Assembly: GCA_021234155.1 (NCBI GenBank)
Contig: JAJEKV010000003.1
Coordinates: 30,611,166 to 30,675,165 of the forward strand
Direction of reading: 5' to 3'
DNA from: Isoetes taiwanensis
Lineage: Eukaryota > Streptophyta > Lycopodiopsida > Isoetales > Isoetaceae
Length of the DNA stretch: 64,000 bases
Position numbers and translations under genes: made by a program. Shown here one piece after another: positions 1-12,399 of the stretch (positions within the stretch are counted from its first letter, which is position 1; every line of letters starts with the position of its first letter). The notes beneath the pieces were generated by a model that saw only the letters and a list, made by a program, of their open reading frames with translations, was not told the origin of the DNA and made no database searches.

Positions 1-340
1 CGGTCTCTATGAATCATTTTTAAATTCTAAGTGTTCCACAATGATCATTATGCAAAGGGAACGCCCAAAGTGTTTTTAGATTTAAAAAATTCGAATGTTG
101 GTCGTTCCCGTTCCGATTTGTTCCCGTTCCCGTTCTAAATTGGATTGCATATTGAGCAAGGGAAATTGGATTGCATATTGTCCAATTGCCACCTCATACT
201 TCCCATAAGTTGCAACCTCTGGATGTTTTCTATTTTCGTCCATTCAAAGTTGCATTTAGAAAGTCAAGGACTCATTTTATGCATCACAAGTATGGTGTTG
301 AGCCAACAAAGAAGATCTGGCCACCATAGTATTTGATTCA

Positions 341-1654
341 TTGTCTATGGCCCTTTCTCAAAGTAATATTTCTGCTGGTTTTCTTAAAACTGGAATTTGG
401 CCATGGGAACCAACGAACGTTCAACCAGAAGTTGTTGCAAATAGAATGAAGCAGGAAAGATTAGCTGCGAGGGCATCAGTAGTTGCAGCAGATTTTGGAG
501 CTGATACAGATAGAGTTACATCAGAAAATGATACAAGTGATGGTGCCAATGGAGTTGAAGCTTGCACAGAGGCAACTCAAACTCATGGTAAATTGATATC
601 CCTCTCTCTTTTATTATAAATATTAGTTCTTCCACTAGTATTAGCAATTAATTGGAAGTAAACTGCAGGTACTGCCACATGCAATGATAGTACACTTGTT
701 GCACCCCAAATTGCACCTCAAACTGATGGTAAAGTATAAGTTTCTTATTGTTGAGATGAAATTGCTGAATTATTGTCTTTTATTATTGAAGCTTCACTAC
801 CAGTATTCAGTAAATTGCAGGTGATGGTAATGCACTTGCTACACTAGCGAATGTCACTGTCATAGGTACAAGCATCCCTTCAACTAGCAGCAACAACAGG
901 CCTAAGTCCAAAAGACTTAGATTGCCTAAATATTTAAGGGACAGATTATATGTAACTTCAGATGAAATGATTCAAGCCAAGCTAGAATACCAAAGACAAT
1001 GCAAGGAAGCAGTTAGGTTAAGGCAAGAGCAGTTAGAAGAGAAAAAAAGAGTTCAGACACAAAGAAGGGAAGCTAAGGAACTGGAGAAAAAGAGAAAAGA
1101 GGAAAATAAACGGCTAATGGAAGAGAAAAAAAACAGCTTTAGAAAGAGCTTCCATGCGAAACATAGAGGAACCTACATATAGACCAAAAAGAATTCGAAA
1201 AAAAACTGTAAGGATGCTAGAATCTGAAATGCAGGACACAGATGAAGGTGCTATTTTAATTCCAAGGAGTCCAGTAGCTAAAGTATTAGATTGCCCAAAT
1301 GTTGAGAGTCAAACACTTGCAGAAAAATGGCAGACTGCTTTAAATGGTGAGGATGGATCTAGTCAAAGGTTGAACTTGTTTGTAAATATACCAATACCAG
1401 TTGATAGTGAAGATGTTGAAGACAATCAAGAGAATTGTACAAAGGAAAGAAAACTTGAAGATTCCAATGATGACTTTCAAGACTGCAGTAGTGAAGATTC
1501 TGATTGTGAAGGAAAATTGAAAGCATTAGATGACCTTTACAGGGCTGAAGCTGATAATTACGTCAAAATTTTTTTGTCTTTAACAAATTTTGAAGATCAT
1601 TACCTTGTACCTCTTAATTCTTTCTTAATGATCATTTCTGTCATATCAAAATAA
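341..1654 (+). pseudogene. pogo/Tigger-like DDE transposase-derived gene, C-terminal part
   Basis: Residues 10-23 of the first segment (SNISAGFLKTGIWP) match the motif that closes the DDE_1 domain of pogo/Tigger/jerky-type transposases. The catalytic part would lie left of the window or is lost. I read three exons with phase-1 G|GT junctions: to 587, 669-728 (20 codons) and from 821, with introns GTA...CAG. Exon 3 encodes a basic Lys/Glu/Arg/Gln-rich helix (about 950-1130), then an acidic Asp/Glu/Ser-rich tail to 1654. The frame shifts once at an A8 run (1126-1133): dropping one A joins the helix to the tail frame. This could be a domesticated transposase tail or a dying element. Family call moderate, function unknown. 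Confidence 0.55.
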
Positions 1655-2842
1655 GGAACAATGTGTGAGGAAAACCTCCTTCAAGAGGTATAAATTGTGA
1701 ACTATTTTAGAACGTTTCAAAATTTTGATCTACCTTTTATATTCCATTAACTAATCATACTTTCTGTTTTGCAGGTACCCCGAGTTTAGTGGAAACCAAT
1801 AGGGTTCAAATCCCTCTAAACTTGTTGTAATATTTATAGGATTTGCATTGTGCAAAATAGGTGAATGACTATCATCAATAGGTTGACTGAATTGTGCAAA
1901 CTGAGGTCTCAGTATCACCATTATGGTGAAGCAAGCTCACCAGTAAAAAATCTGAGCTATACCATATATGTAACCTACACTCGCCATTATGGATATCTGC
2001 CTCAAAGAAGCAAAGTGCACCATTGCAGAAAAAACATAACCATTAAGGACTCTAGACCCCCAAATTTTGATGGCTTATTGTGACTTCCGTTTTCTGTTTT
2101 AGGTTGGCGCACAACCATATTTTGTTTTAGCATGTCCTAGAGCACATATTTCTGCAAAATTTTCAAGATTTGCTCTTATGTTATGGATTTCTAGGACATT
2201 TTTTGCTTAAGTTCACCATTGATGGGGACTCTACCTTATTTAGAGCATGTCTGCCTTATGTCCAGACTTCTGTCCGTTGATCGTAACACTAGAACTATTC
2301 TGATATGTGAGTATCCCAATGTGGGTAGGATCTCTCAAATGGAATCATGCGTTAAGTTAAACTTTACAGTGTCCTTGGCAATCTAGGATTCTGTTTCGAC
2401 AACCATCTTAAGTTTAAAGAGCAATTCGATGCTTTAAGTTTATATTTCACACAGTTATATAGCTCAAAGTTCATGATCTCAACAAAACCCCTGTCCTATC
2501 TCTTATTTGCGTCCTCAATCAGCAAGCTCCTTTAACAGTGTACTTCATTGTCTTACCTTACACAAATTACAAGGAAATACTTCATCACTAAATCAGTCAG
2601 TTTGTGGGTCATACGAACTACAAATATTTAAGATGGCAGGTTATAAATACACCAGGGATCTTGGATCATCTAATTGGAAGATCGAAACACTATGAGATGT
2701 TAAGTATTAGTGCTCTTGCACATCTTAGAACTGTTGTACTCTTCTTTGTTGATGTGTCTGGATCTTATGCATATAGTGTTGCACAACAACAACTCTATTT
2801 CGGAGTACTAAACCTCTGTTTGCTAATAAGCCACTGATTATA
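1655..2842. other. non-coding stretch, no supported gene
   Basis: AT-rich sequence with only short open frames. A CAG acceptor-like site followed by a short AG-rich piece occurs near 1775. I see no protein motif or structured repeat. Confidence 0.4.
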
Positions 2843-4604
2843 ATGTGCAACAATAGTGATTTGCAGTCTCTTGAGAATCTTCCAGAGGTGCACCAGAAGC
2901 TGATTCTAGAAATGAAAAAAAAAAAGGCAGCCAAATTTACCATAGGGTCTATTGTTGATGGAATACTAGCTGATGACAGTGAAAGCTTGCTAACAATGAG
3001 CACACTAACTGAAGATGGAGTCATTGCTATAAAGAATACAACTTGTTTCAGAGTGCTTATATTAATCTTTATCCAGTCAGATCTACATCAATTATTTGTT
3101 GTTTGATAATATGTAGTTTTAGAAATTTGACTGTAGTATATTTTGAACTTGTTGACAATGTGTTTTTTAAAACTTGGCCGATGTTTAACCAAACAACGTG
3201 CTTCTAGGTGTGGCAACGATATGCATTCAAATGACCAAAGTACAAGCCTTTTTTTATATCACAAGCCCTTTATTTTTTATATCATTCCTCTGGATAAATG
3301 TGTGAGGCTAAGTCAAAATTCTCGCCTGTCAGTATTGGGGCTTTATATGTGTACTTAGTAACGGCAAATATACTAGATTACAAACTTAAAAGCATAGACA
3401 TGTATTTTAATTAAGTAATATTTTTATATTTATCACTTGTATTGCAGACATACAAAATGGCAAAGACACCCAACTCCAAGAACCATGAAGACCTCCAATA
3501 CTAAAAGAGCTTGCTTCCAATTGGAGTTGTCAAGAAATCCTAAAAGGTGACACTATATTTTTAGTAAGGGAACTTAGGTTGTTGAATTTTGCAGACCAGT
3601 ATGCGAAATATGATAACATGATCAAAGACATGTGAGACGACAAAGCCTCGAGCAGGTATGGCTACAAAAATGACAGAATTGAATAGATATCTCAATCCTT
3701 TAAATGGCATGAATTTGCATTTGGAAGAACAGATTACATAACCAATCACCATGTTCCTTTATACTTTGCAAGGGCCTTTGCATTGCATATGAAGGGTGTT
3801 TGTGTGGATTGGGAGGGGGTAAAGATACTAGCCAGATCTAAACAGAGGAATTCAGAAGCTCCAACTGACCAAGCAATGCAAAAATCTAAAAGCAATTTGA
3901 TAATCACTATACAAAAGAACAAGTTGATGCTTTCAATGATTTTGTGGAGGATAGAACTTCTTTGAAGAATAGGTTATCGGAGGAGGTGAATGGGTTACAG
4001 TTGAAAAGGAAAGAAATATATGAGACTTTGAAGCAGAAGGAAGGAGAAGGAACTATGTATTCTAAGCTAGTCCAAGAGGCCGAAAATAATTATACACAAT
4101 TGATGAAGGTTAAAGGAGCACAAACAAATAGACCAGTGCTGGAAGTGCCATGAAATTTGAGCATTCGAAATGGAACATTGAAGATGCAATCAAGCAAAAA
4201 GCTTGCAGAGGTCGAAATCTGGTTGATTTACAGTTGCCAAAGAAGAGGAGCTGAGGTAGTTAGATGAAGAACTCAAAGCAAAGACGTTTGAACAAAAGGC
4301 GATTGAGGAAGGAAACAAGAAGATTATAGAGCTGAGAAACTTCTTAGATCGTTTCTCAGTCATCAACTTGCAACCTCCTTCGCTTCACACAGTTGCAGAG
4401 CATAAAACTATTGGTTCCTTCACATTATGTAGCCACTGTGAGCAGAATTTTGGTTCCTGTCCAGTAGTGTTAGCATCAGGCAAACATCCCTATTGTTTGT
4501 TGTGCATCTCATATATTGTTAACACAAGGAACTCGTGTGTTGTCCCTGGATACATATGGGAGGAGGATCTACCTCGGGGCTTGGGATTGGTTGGAAAAAG
4601 GTAA
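2843..4604 (+). pseudogene. unrecognised coiled-coil plus Cys-rich gene, 5' exon remnants
   Basis: Discontinuous coding-like blocks on the + strand: 2843-3040, about 3783-4153 (Lys/Glu/Leu coiled coil), 4250-4370 (charged helix) and 4368-4604. The last block has a zinc-binding-like pattern CSHC...HPYCLLC ending near WEEDLPRGLG, reminiscent of RING-like Cys/His modules, but the spacing is unusual and I do not assign a family. The frames shift near 3900 and 4153 and a stop falls near 4256, so the gene is decayed or poorly called. Similar coding-like blocks continue on the same strand after the copia insertion (12.4-16.7 kb), which suggests one long intron-rich gene split by transposons. Confidence 0.35.
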
Positions 4605-4872
4605 ACTTGCTTTTTAAATTTAGAGTACATAGAGGCATACATTACAAATAATTAAAATGAAAGTTGTACTGAAATCCGGTGGAAGTGCTGAAATGTAGTG
4701 CTACGATTATAGATGCACGCAATTTTACATTACGTAGAAATACATCATGCATGAAACTTTTACAATGTTGTTTTGCTTTTGGTCTAACTTTTGATATTAA
4801 TAACTGCTTTCACTGCTACAGGTGAAATGGTAGCATAAGAAAGCCAGAGAAAGGTGGGTATTGTGACGTAGT

Positions 4873-5093
4873 TGTTGGAATATGTTAACCCTATGTGGAC
4901 GTTAGTCACATAGTCCAACATGTATGGTCAAAGGTCAAAGTCACATGTAAGACTAGGTAGGTGGACATCACATGTTAAGACTAGTAAGGTGGTCACATCA
5001 TAGTTAGGTAGGAAGTCTCTATCATATATGTAACATCAACGTGTAAATGAAAGAAGCTCATGTTTCCATTTCTCTCCTCTTGATCCTCCAACA
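4873..5093 (+). repeat. copia-1 5' LTR, 221 bp
   Basis: Starts TGTTGGAATATG and ends CCTCCAACA, with 6-bp inverted ends TGTTGG/CCAACA. It directly abuts the tRNA primer site. It keeps a 36-bp segment absent from the 3' LTR. Confidence 0.95.
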
Positions 5094-5105
5094 TGGTATC
5101 AGAGC
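5094..5105 (+). promoter_or_regulatory. copia-1 primer binding site
   Basis: TGGTATCAGAGC, the usual plant PBS complementary to the 3' end of initiator methionine tRNA, immediately after the LTR. Confidence 0.92.
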
Positions 5106-5316
5106 CAAGGGGCTTAGATCAGGATTGATCTATAGTGAGTGGATTCTCACTACTTTACTGCAAGGAGGAGTAGAATCACAGATTATCAATTGTTTGCTGC
5201 TGCAGGTTGTTCTTGAAGTCTTTGTGTGAAGCCCAAATCCATTTCAGTGTGATTTGAAGGTGTTTGAAGGATATTTCTGTCTTTCTTCTAGATTCAGCTA
5301 TACGAGTTTGAATCTC

Positions 5317-6204
5317 ATGGATCCCTTCAAATTTTCCAAAGATCCCATGCTCACCCCAAGCAATTGGTATATAATTTGGGCAGACTTTTTTGAGAATTTT
5401 ATGATCACTAACAATCTTGGAGCTGTTTTTGATCCTGCTTGGGATAAGGCAAAAGATGCCAAGTCCACTGAGTTAGATAGGAGGGCTCTAGCCTATCTTA
5501 AACTCCTTGTATCCCCTTCTATAAGGATCAGGCTCAGACCGCTATCTAGTTTCAAAGAAGCATGGAAAGAGTTGGAGAACTCTTACGCCTACACAGGTCT
5601 CTCAACTCAGCTTGTCATCAAGAAAAAGATTGAGACAACTTTGTTGACTTCTTCTTCAAATATGACTGAATATTTGGAGAAAATGGAAGCTCTAAGATTG
5701 GAGCTTGTTGCTGCGGGAGGAAAGATGGAAGATCTGGATCTCATTCAATGCATTCTGATCAATCTCCCTCTTGAGTATGCCATGTTATCTTCCCAAATCC
5801 GACATGCTAAGGAGCCTGATTTCCTTGAAGTTAAGGGAATGCTAATTCAAGAGGAGTCTCACATCAAGGCCCTCAAGAGTAATGGGGCTGGAATACTAGG
5901 TGAAAAGGCTTTGGTTTCAGACCATAAAGCAAAAAATTCTACAAAGATTTCAAGTAGAAGAGCAATCGAATGCTATTATTGTCACAAGTTGGGGCATATT
6001 GCAAAGGATTGCCATGCTAAGCAAAGGAAAGATGCTAAGGATGCCAGGCAAAAGAAGGCAAGCGCATCCGTGAGCAAAGCAAAATCTGAAAAATCCAATT
6101 TGGCAGCTTGCACTGAGATCTTAGAATCTAATGCCACAGTGGAATCTTTGCATGGCAGTTCACACGGGCATTCCACGCATTCCACAGGGGCATTGGATAC
6201 TTGA
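5317..6204 (+). CDS. gag: copia-1 Gag
   Basis: Capsid-forming Gag of a copia element. I choose the ATG at 5317 (MDPFKFSKDP); the frame is open upstream to 5254 but that stretch reads like leader. The protein is about 295 residues. It has a UBN2-type helical Gag core and then one CCHC zinc knuckle, CYYCHKLGHIAKDC, around 5970-6013, followed by a Lys-rich tail. The frame ends in a His/Ser/Thr-rich stretch at 6204, while the protease frame is already open from about 6131 in the next frame. In most plant copia elements gag and pol are one ORF, so a frameshift mutation between about 6170 and 6203 is likelier than programmed shifting. Confidence 0.88.
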   Translation: MDPFKFSKDPMLTPSNWYIIWADFFENFMITNNLGAVFDPAWDKAKDAKSTELDRRALAYLKLLVSPSIRIRLRPLSSFKEAWKELENSYAYTGLSTQLVIKKKIETTLLTSSSNMTEYLEKMEALRLELVAAGGKMEDLDLIQCILINLPLEYAMLSSQIRHAKEPDFLEVKGMLIQEESHIKALKSNGAGILGEKALVSDHKAKNSTKISSRRAIECYYCHKLGHIAKDCHAKQRKDAKDARQKKASASVSKAKSEKSNLAACTEILESNATVESLHGSSHGHSTHSTGALDT

Positions 6205-9200
6205 TTCAGGTGCCACAAGTCACATGTCCAGAGATTCTACTGTATTCCAGCACCCACATAAGGAGCAGAAAGGCGAAGTTCAATTAGGGGATGGTTTCTC
6301 TCATCCAATTCAGGGAAAAGGTCTAGTCACCTTGGATCTAGGCGATGGCATGTTGAAAGCAATTAGAGATGTCGTGTATGTGCCTGAGTTGGCAACAAAT
6401 TTACTCTCTATTTCGCAAATGGATTTATTTGGCAGATTTGTTCTCTTTGGAGGTGGCAAAGCAGTCATCTATGATGCACATCCCAAGGATGATCCAGCAG
6501 CACAAGAATTAGCGCATGGCAAGTTGCACAATGGGCTTTATAAACTGGAACATGTTGAAGCTGTGAATCATGCGCTCATCCACCAACATAATAGCCTTGA
6601 AGAGCTATGGCACAACAGGTTAGGCCATTTCAATTGCAAATATATCCACATGTTGCGCAGGAAAAACATGGTGCGGTGTTTGCCTAATTTGAAAGATGTG
6701 GATCTTCATTGCAATGCTTGTTCTCTTGGCAAACAGTCCCAAGTTCCATATCCAAAAGTTGCTGAGCATAGGGCCTCTCGACCGTTTGAAATTATCCACT
6801 CGGATCTTTGTCACATGAAAGTCAAAAGCATAGGAGGCTCCAGGTACTTTATGACTCTTATTGATGACTTCTCTCGCTTTACTTGGGTATTTCCTCTAAT
6901 GTATAAGTCCCAAGTCTTTGAATCGTTTCAGAAGTTTTATCAAATGGTTCATAAACATTTTGAGATGACCATTAAGTATCTTAGAAGTGATAATGGTGGA
7001 GAGTATGTATCTCAAGCTTTCTCAAACTTCCTAGATGCTTCAGGAATAGAAAGGGAGCTGATTGTTCCCTATGATCACCCTCAAAATGGGGTAGCTGAGA
7101 GAAGAAATCGCATCATCTTAGATTTGGCAAGATCTATGACTACCCATGCAGGTCTACCAAAATCTTTTTGGGCTGAGGCTGTTAGTACTGTAGTCTACAT
7201 CATGAACAGGGCTCCCACTAAGGTCAAGCATTGCAGATATGACACCTTATGAAGCTCTATATGCTGAAAAACCAGATCTCTCACACTTGAGGACTTTTGG
7301 ATGTCTGGCCTATGCCACTTTATCCTTGGAGGAGGTCAAGAAGTTGGGTAAGACGCATGATAGATCAATCAAGGCAATTTTCGTAGGCTATCCGCCTCAG
7401 CATGATGCCTACAAACTATATGATTCTGTAAAAAGGAAGATGTTCCTCAGCAGGTCTGTTCACTTTGTTGAACATGCACGGTACAATGATAACGTACCTT
7501 GGGATATAAATGATGCTTCCTTGTTTGACCAGGATTGGTCAATCACTTGGCCAATCAGTAATGTACAAGAAGAGCCATTCACCAACCTTGAAGGTATTTC
7601 CTCTATTGGCTGATATTCAGTCACAAGAAGAGCCACAAGAAGAGCAGGGACAGGGGCAGCAAGACATTTTGGAAGAGCAGGGGCAGGGACCGAAAGACAT
7701 TTTGGAATCTTGGTTTGAAGATTCAGGGGAAGTTCAGCCAGCAACCTCTCCGCAGGGATCTGAGGTAGGATTACCTCCACAGTATGATCTTTTCAGACTT
7801 GAAACGCCTCAGACATCAAATGTTGAGGAGAGTTTACAAGAGTTAGAAAGCTCTGCTCAAAGTACTCTAGCTGCGCCTCAAGTGGCCTTGAGGAGGTCAG
7901 CTAGGATAAGAAGGGTCCACAATGTAACATGGCTTTAATGGCCAAGATCGTGTATAACACGCATGATCTTGTACATTTTGAAGATGCATGCAAGGCTGCC
8001 CATTGGAGAACTGCCATGCAAGAGGAGATCAGTATGCTTGACAAGCAAGAAACATGGGAATTGATCCCGCTACCTCCAAGTAAGCATGCTATAGGTTGCA
8101 AATGGGTTTTCAAAACTAAATTTGCTGCTGATCCATCTCTAGCTAAGCATAAAGCGCGCCTTGTAGCTAAGGGGTACTCACAAAAGTATGGGATTGATTA
8201 TGATGAGGTATTTGCCCCTGTAGCTCGTTTGTCCTCTATTCGGGTAATCATAGCATTGGCTGCAACTAAAGGCTGGCCAATATTCCACATGGATTTTAAA
8301 GGAGCATTCCTTGATGGGAATCTATAAGAAGAAATTTTCATGCAGCAACCTCAAGGGTTTGCTAAAAAGGGCCAAGAACATCTAGTATGCAGATTGAAGA
8401 AGAGCTTATATGGCTTGAAACAAGTCCCTAGATGCTGGAATCAGAAAATTCATGCTTTCCTTTTGCATGCAGGATTTCAACAAAGCTCAGCAGACTCTAA
8501 CGTCTATGTTAGATGTGGTCCTAATCAAGAGATTTGCATCATAGTTCTTTATGTGGATGATCTCTTGATTACAGGGGGAGCAACACAACTAATCTTCAAC
8601 AAAAATTTGATATGACTGATCTAGGACTGCTCCACTTATATTTAGGGCTTGAAGTTTGGCAAATGCCAGATGGCATTTATTTATCTCAACAGAAGTCTAT
8701 CCGGGATATACTTCAAAAGTGGAATATGAGCAGTACCTATAGACTTAGGTACCAAGCTTCATGCAGATGCAGACGGCAACTCTTGTGACAGTACTTTATA
8801 CCAAAGTCTCGTTGGAAGTCTGCTCTACTTGACTGCAACACGGCCTGATTTATCTTTTGCAGTTAATCTTCTTTCCATGTACATGCAAAGGCCTACACAA
8901 TTACATTGGAAGGCAGCCAAGCATGTGCTGGCCTACCTTCAAGGCACGTTACAAGAAGGATTATTTTATAGAAAATCAGAAATTGATAGCTGCACCGTCT
9001 TTGTTGATGCTGATTATGCAGGTTGTGAAGACACTCGAAGGTCCACAACAAGGATCATGTCTTCACTTGGGCCTAATGTGTTCAATTGGATGTCAAAGCG
9101 ACAATCCACTGTTTCTATCAGCACTACCGAGGCTGAATTCAAAGCCCTTTCAGCGGGAGTACAGGAAGCACTTTGGTTACAGAAGTTGTGGAAGGATCTT

Positions 9201-9485
9201 AAAGTTCCCATACAGAAGCCACAATTGTACAGCGACAATCAGAGTACTATTCAGCTAGTATTCAATCCGGTTTTCCATGCAAGAACCAAGCATCTTAATG
9301 CATATCTTCTCTTCGCACGAGAATGGTTTTTGGCTTCTGAGTTGGTTTTGTCTTACTGTTCAACACAACATCAGCTAGCAGATATGTTTACCAAACCTTT
9401 GGCTAGTGCCAAACTAACTAAGTTCAAGGAGCAGCTAGGGATGGTGAAATTCCAGCTTAAGGGAGAGCAACATGCAGTAAGCTGA
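6170..9485 (+). pseudogene. pol: copia-1 Pol (protease, integrase, RT, RNase H), broken
   Basis: Protease DSGATSHM is near 6203. The GAG-pre-integrase zinc motif follows (HNRLGHF near 6610, then CNAC near 6715). The integrase triad is visible as HSDLC (~6800), RSDNGGEY (~6985) and GVAERRNR (~7095). RT begins after 7929 and keeps YVDDL near 8550. RNase H has DADYAG (~9005), STTEAE (~9120) and YSDNQST (~9230). Defects: frame changes near 7238, between about 7510 and 7613, near 7925 and near 8600-8830, plus an in-frame TAA at 8325-8327 just before EEIFMQQPQG. All catalytic motifs survive, so the decay is recent or partly sequencing error. Confidence 0.9.
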
Positions 9486-12154
9486 AATTTTGAAGTCCAC
9501 ATAGGTTTAACACTAGATCTGTCCCATGATGGACCATTAAAGGGCATTTTGAAGGTTTACAAAAAAAATCATATAAAATCAAGGGCACAAAAACTGGCCA
9601 AAGCCTTTCTAGGAGTTCATATATGGCAGTTATGGTTCACATAAAAAATACACAAAAATATATCAGCTCCCGTTCTTGTGAGTTATGCACTAGCAAACCC
9701 AAGGGGGTCAAGTACCAAAAGCTTCATGTTCACACAAAGTAAAACTGTCTTAACGAAAAGATTTTTTTGATTTTTTTGGCTATAATGTGATTTTTCTACA
9801 CGAGATATAGAGCAAGATACAAAAAACTGCATCTCAATCCGAAGTCTGTGAAGGAAGATATAGCCATTCAAACATGACAGGGTCAGGATTGTCTTCTGCT
9901 TTCTGAAAACCAGTACTGGTTCCCAGAAAACAGTTGTGGTATAAAAATAACAACTTTTGGAAGGAGATAAATTTTGAGCTCAAATTTGGCATATAAGTAG
10001 TTCACGGGGTCCTCCATCCTAGAAAAATGTTTATTGAGTTTGAATTTGATGTTTTGACTTTACTTCTAATTTTAATTTTAGGGAATTTATACAAATGGGT
10101 AACATTGATATATATGACTCTAGGTTGTCCTCCAAAAAATCACATTATGAAAGTTTATAAGAATATGAAACCAATGCAAAAACAAGCTCGTGAAAAGAGT
10201 AAAAGACATGGTAAATAAAAATCAAAAACGATTTCTGTACCTGCCCATTACTGGTCCATAGTCCATTTAAAAATCAATAATATACTTATGTTAGTCCATC
10301 TCACGTTGAGTTTTGGGACATGAGTAGCTCCTGAACCACTTTGTTCACAAAAAATATCTGTTGGTCATTATCTTGAGGATTGTATTAAAATAAATAGCAT
10401 CAATTATATTATGTCTTCCATGTTTATTCTAGATTTGTGCCTTAAAGGTGTGACTTTACAAAATCACATCCTCGAAGTATCTCATATCAAGAAACAAATG
10501 CAAAAAGAATCAAGGAAAAATATGAAAAACTTTTTCTATAAAACATCAAGATAGACTGCTATCTGTACTCCAGTTGCAGACCATCATTGGTCCAAATGAT
10601 TGAAAGTTTAAAAATCAATAATGGCATCACTTTAATCAATTTTGATCTCAACTTTCGCATATAGTTTATTTGTATGATTCTCTGTAGGAGAAAATTAGTT
10701 GACTATGTGAGCTTGCGTAATTTAAGGGTAAGATTGAAGCACAAAGAATTAAGAATTTATGAGGTACTTATGACCAATTGAACCTACATGGACCTCCACT
10801 TACACCTTTCAAAAATCATGTGATCGAAGCTAAAAAGCCATAGTATCATTCCATGGGGCAAAATGGATAAGGCTAGTGAGAGATATATGCTCTATACAAT
10901 TGGTCTCATGAACCATAAATGGTGATGCATGCTTATATAAATTAAAACCTTAGAAATAACATGCTACTTTAACATGCAACTAGAGATTTATATTGCCAAG
11001 AAAGGTATGCATCCATGAAAAATATAATATACATGAAAGATAACCTACATGTAACATTATTCTACTTAGATGACAATGCTTTATAGCAGCAACACAGATA
11101 TAAAGTTTATGCTAGTAAGAAATAAACGAATTTCTTTGTATTTTTTTTTCAATAAGGACATACAACCTATATAAGAGATCTCCATATAAGTCAATGTTCA
11201 CATTTTCAACTATTTTATAGGCTTATATAGGAAAGGTAGTGTCTCTTCCATGAACTAAAGAACCATACATATAATGTCATATGGTCTAATTACATATTGT
11301 CATGGCTAAACTTCACAACATTCACCTAATTCATCAATAAACATCACTAAATATGACCATTGTGGAGTTTTGGAGCTATAATTGTGGAGTTAATTCAACT
11401 TTTATACTCTAATGTGTTAATCCTGCAGCTGTACATCATGTTTTAATCCCAAAAATTGCATGGTTACACTCTAGTTACCCTATATGTAAGTTGATAAGAG
11501 TAGATATAAGTAGAATGCATCACTTATTACCCTCATGGTATTATGGATGGTTGTTATTTGAGCATTTTAACATATACTTGTGTCCTGAATTCTGTATCGT
11601 AGATTCTTTTAATAAATTGTGAGGTTAACATGACTTATGAACACTCCAAAAAATCATGAGACTATAGCTCGTATAGTTAGCAATTCATGGCCACAAGAAT
11701 TAAGTTAAAACTTGTTATAATAAGAGATAAATAATTCTCGAACCTCAAGCAGCTTTTTTGACCAAAATAGGGTTTGGCGGCTTCCACCAATGTCAGATGA
11801 TAGCAAGAAAACATGGGAACATAAAACTCAATGTGTTCTATGATAAACAGGCAAATACCTCCAACTTTAGCAAGGTTTAGGTCACTTTATGCTAGAAAAA
11901 TTGAAGAAGGCAGTTCTGGACTGGTGCAGAAACTGCCAAATTCTCAAATGTTTGAGCAATCACCACAAGGTAGAGGTGACCCCATTGGTCTTGAAATTCT
12001 CAGAGGTCATTAAGAAACAAGTGAAGACTCAAATGATGGCGGTATAGTTCAAAATCGAAATTTCTGTTATGAGTTACATGGGTTTAAGTGGCAGAGGTCA
12101 TGTGGGCCAGTTCTGGTCCATGGATCAGGAATGGTTCCAGGGACAGGTCTAGTG
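9486..12154 (+). other. copia-1 long non-coding 3' spacer
   Basis: About 2.7 kb of AT-rich DNA between the pol stop and the PPT, inside the target duplication and so part of the element. No ORF above 63 codons. A diverged unit recurs: AAATCACATTATGAAAG-like words near 10138, 10456 and 10815, and a shared TTTAAAAATCAATAAT near 10265 and 10608. The period is about 340 bp. Origin unknown. Confidence 0.6.
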
Positions 12155-12165
12155 TTAAGGGAGAG
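12155..12165 (+). promoter_or_regulatory. copia-1 polypurine tract
   Basis: TTAAGGGAGAG directly before the TGTTGG of the 3' LTR, where the plus-strand primer belongs. Confidence 0.85.
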
Positions 12166-12350
12166 TGTTGGAACATGTTAACCCTATGTGGACGTTAGTC
12201 ACATAGTCCAACATGTATGGTCAAAGGTCAAAGTCACATGTAAGACTAGGTAGGTGGACATCACATGTTAAGACTATATCATATATGTAACATCAACGTG
12301 TAAATGAAAGAAGCTCATGTTTCCATTTCTCTCCTCTTGGTCCTCCAACA
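12166..12350 (+). repeat. copia-1 3' LTR, 185 bp
   Basis: Matches the 5' LTR except for two substitutions and a 36-bp internal deletion. Followed by target duplication GTAGT. Confidence 0.95.
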
Positions 12351-12399
12351 GTAGTATCTTGTTACTATAGTCTTTTCTTTATGGTTATAAATACTGGAA

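Larger units (their letters stand above)
4873..12350 (+). mobile_element. Ty1/copia LTR retrotransposon (copia-1)
   Basis: Both LTRs start TGTTGG and end CCAACA, and are flanked by a perfect 5-bp target duplication GTAGT (4868-4872 and 12351-12355). PBS, gag, protease, integrase, RT, RNase H and PPT follow in copia order. Total 7478 bp. The 3' LTR differs from the 5' LTR by two substitutions and one 36-bp deletion, so insertion looks recent. Yet pol carries several frameshifts and one clear nonsense codon, so it is non-autonomous as read. It lies between coding-like blocks of the host gene remnant. An unusually long 2.7-kb non-coding spacer separates pol from the 3' LTR. Confidence 0.95.

Noticed and set aside
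6131-6204. Programmed frameshift between copia-1 gag and pol
   Set aside because: The overlap has no evident slippery site, and the element has several other indels further on, so mutation is simpler.
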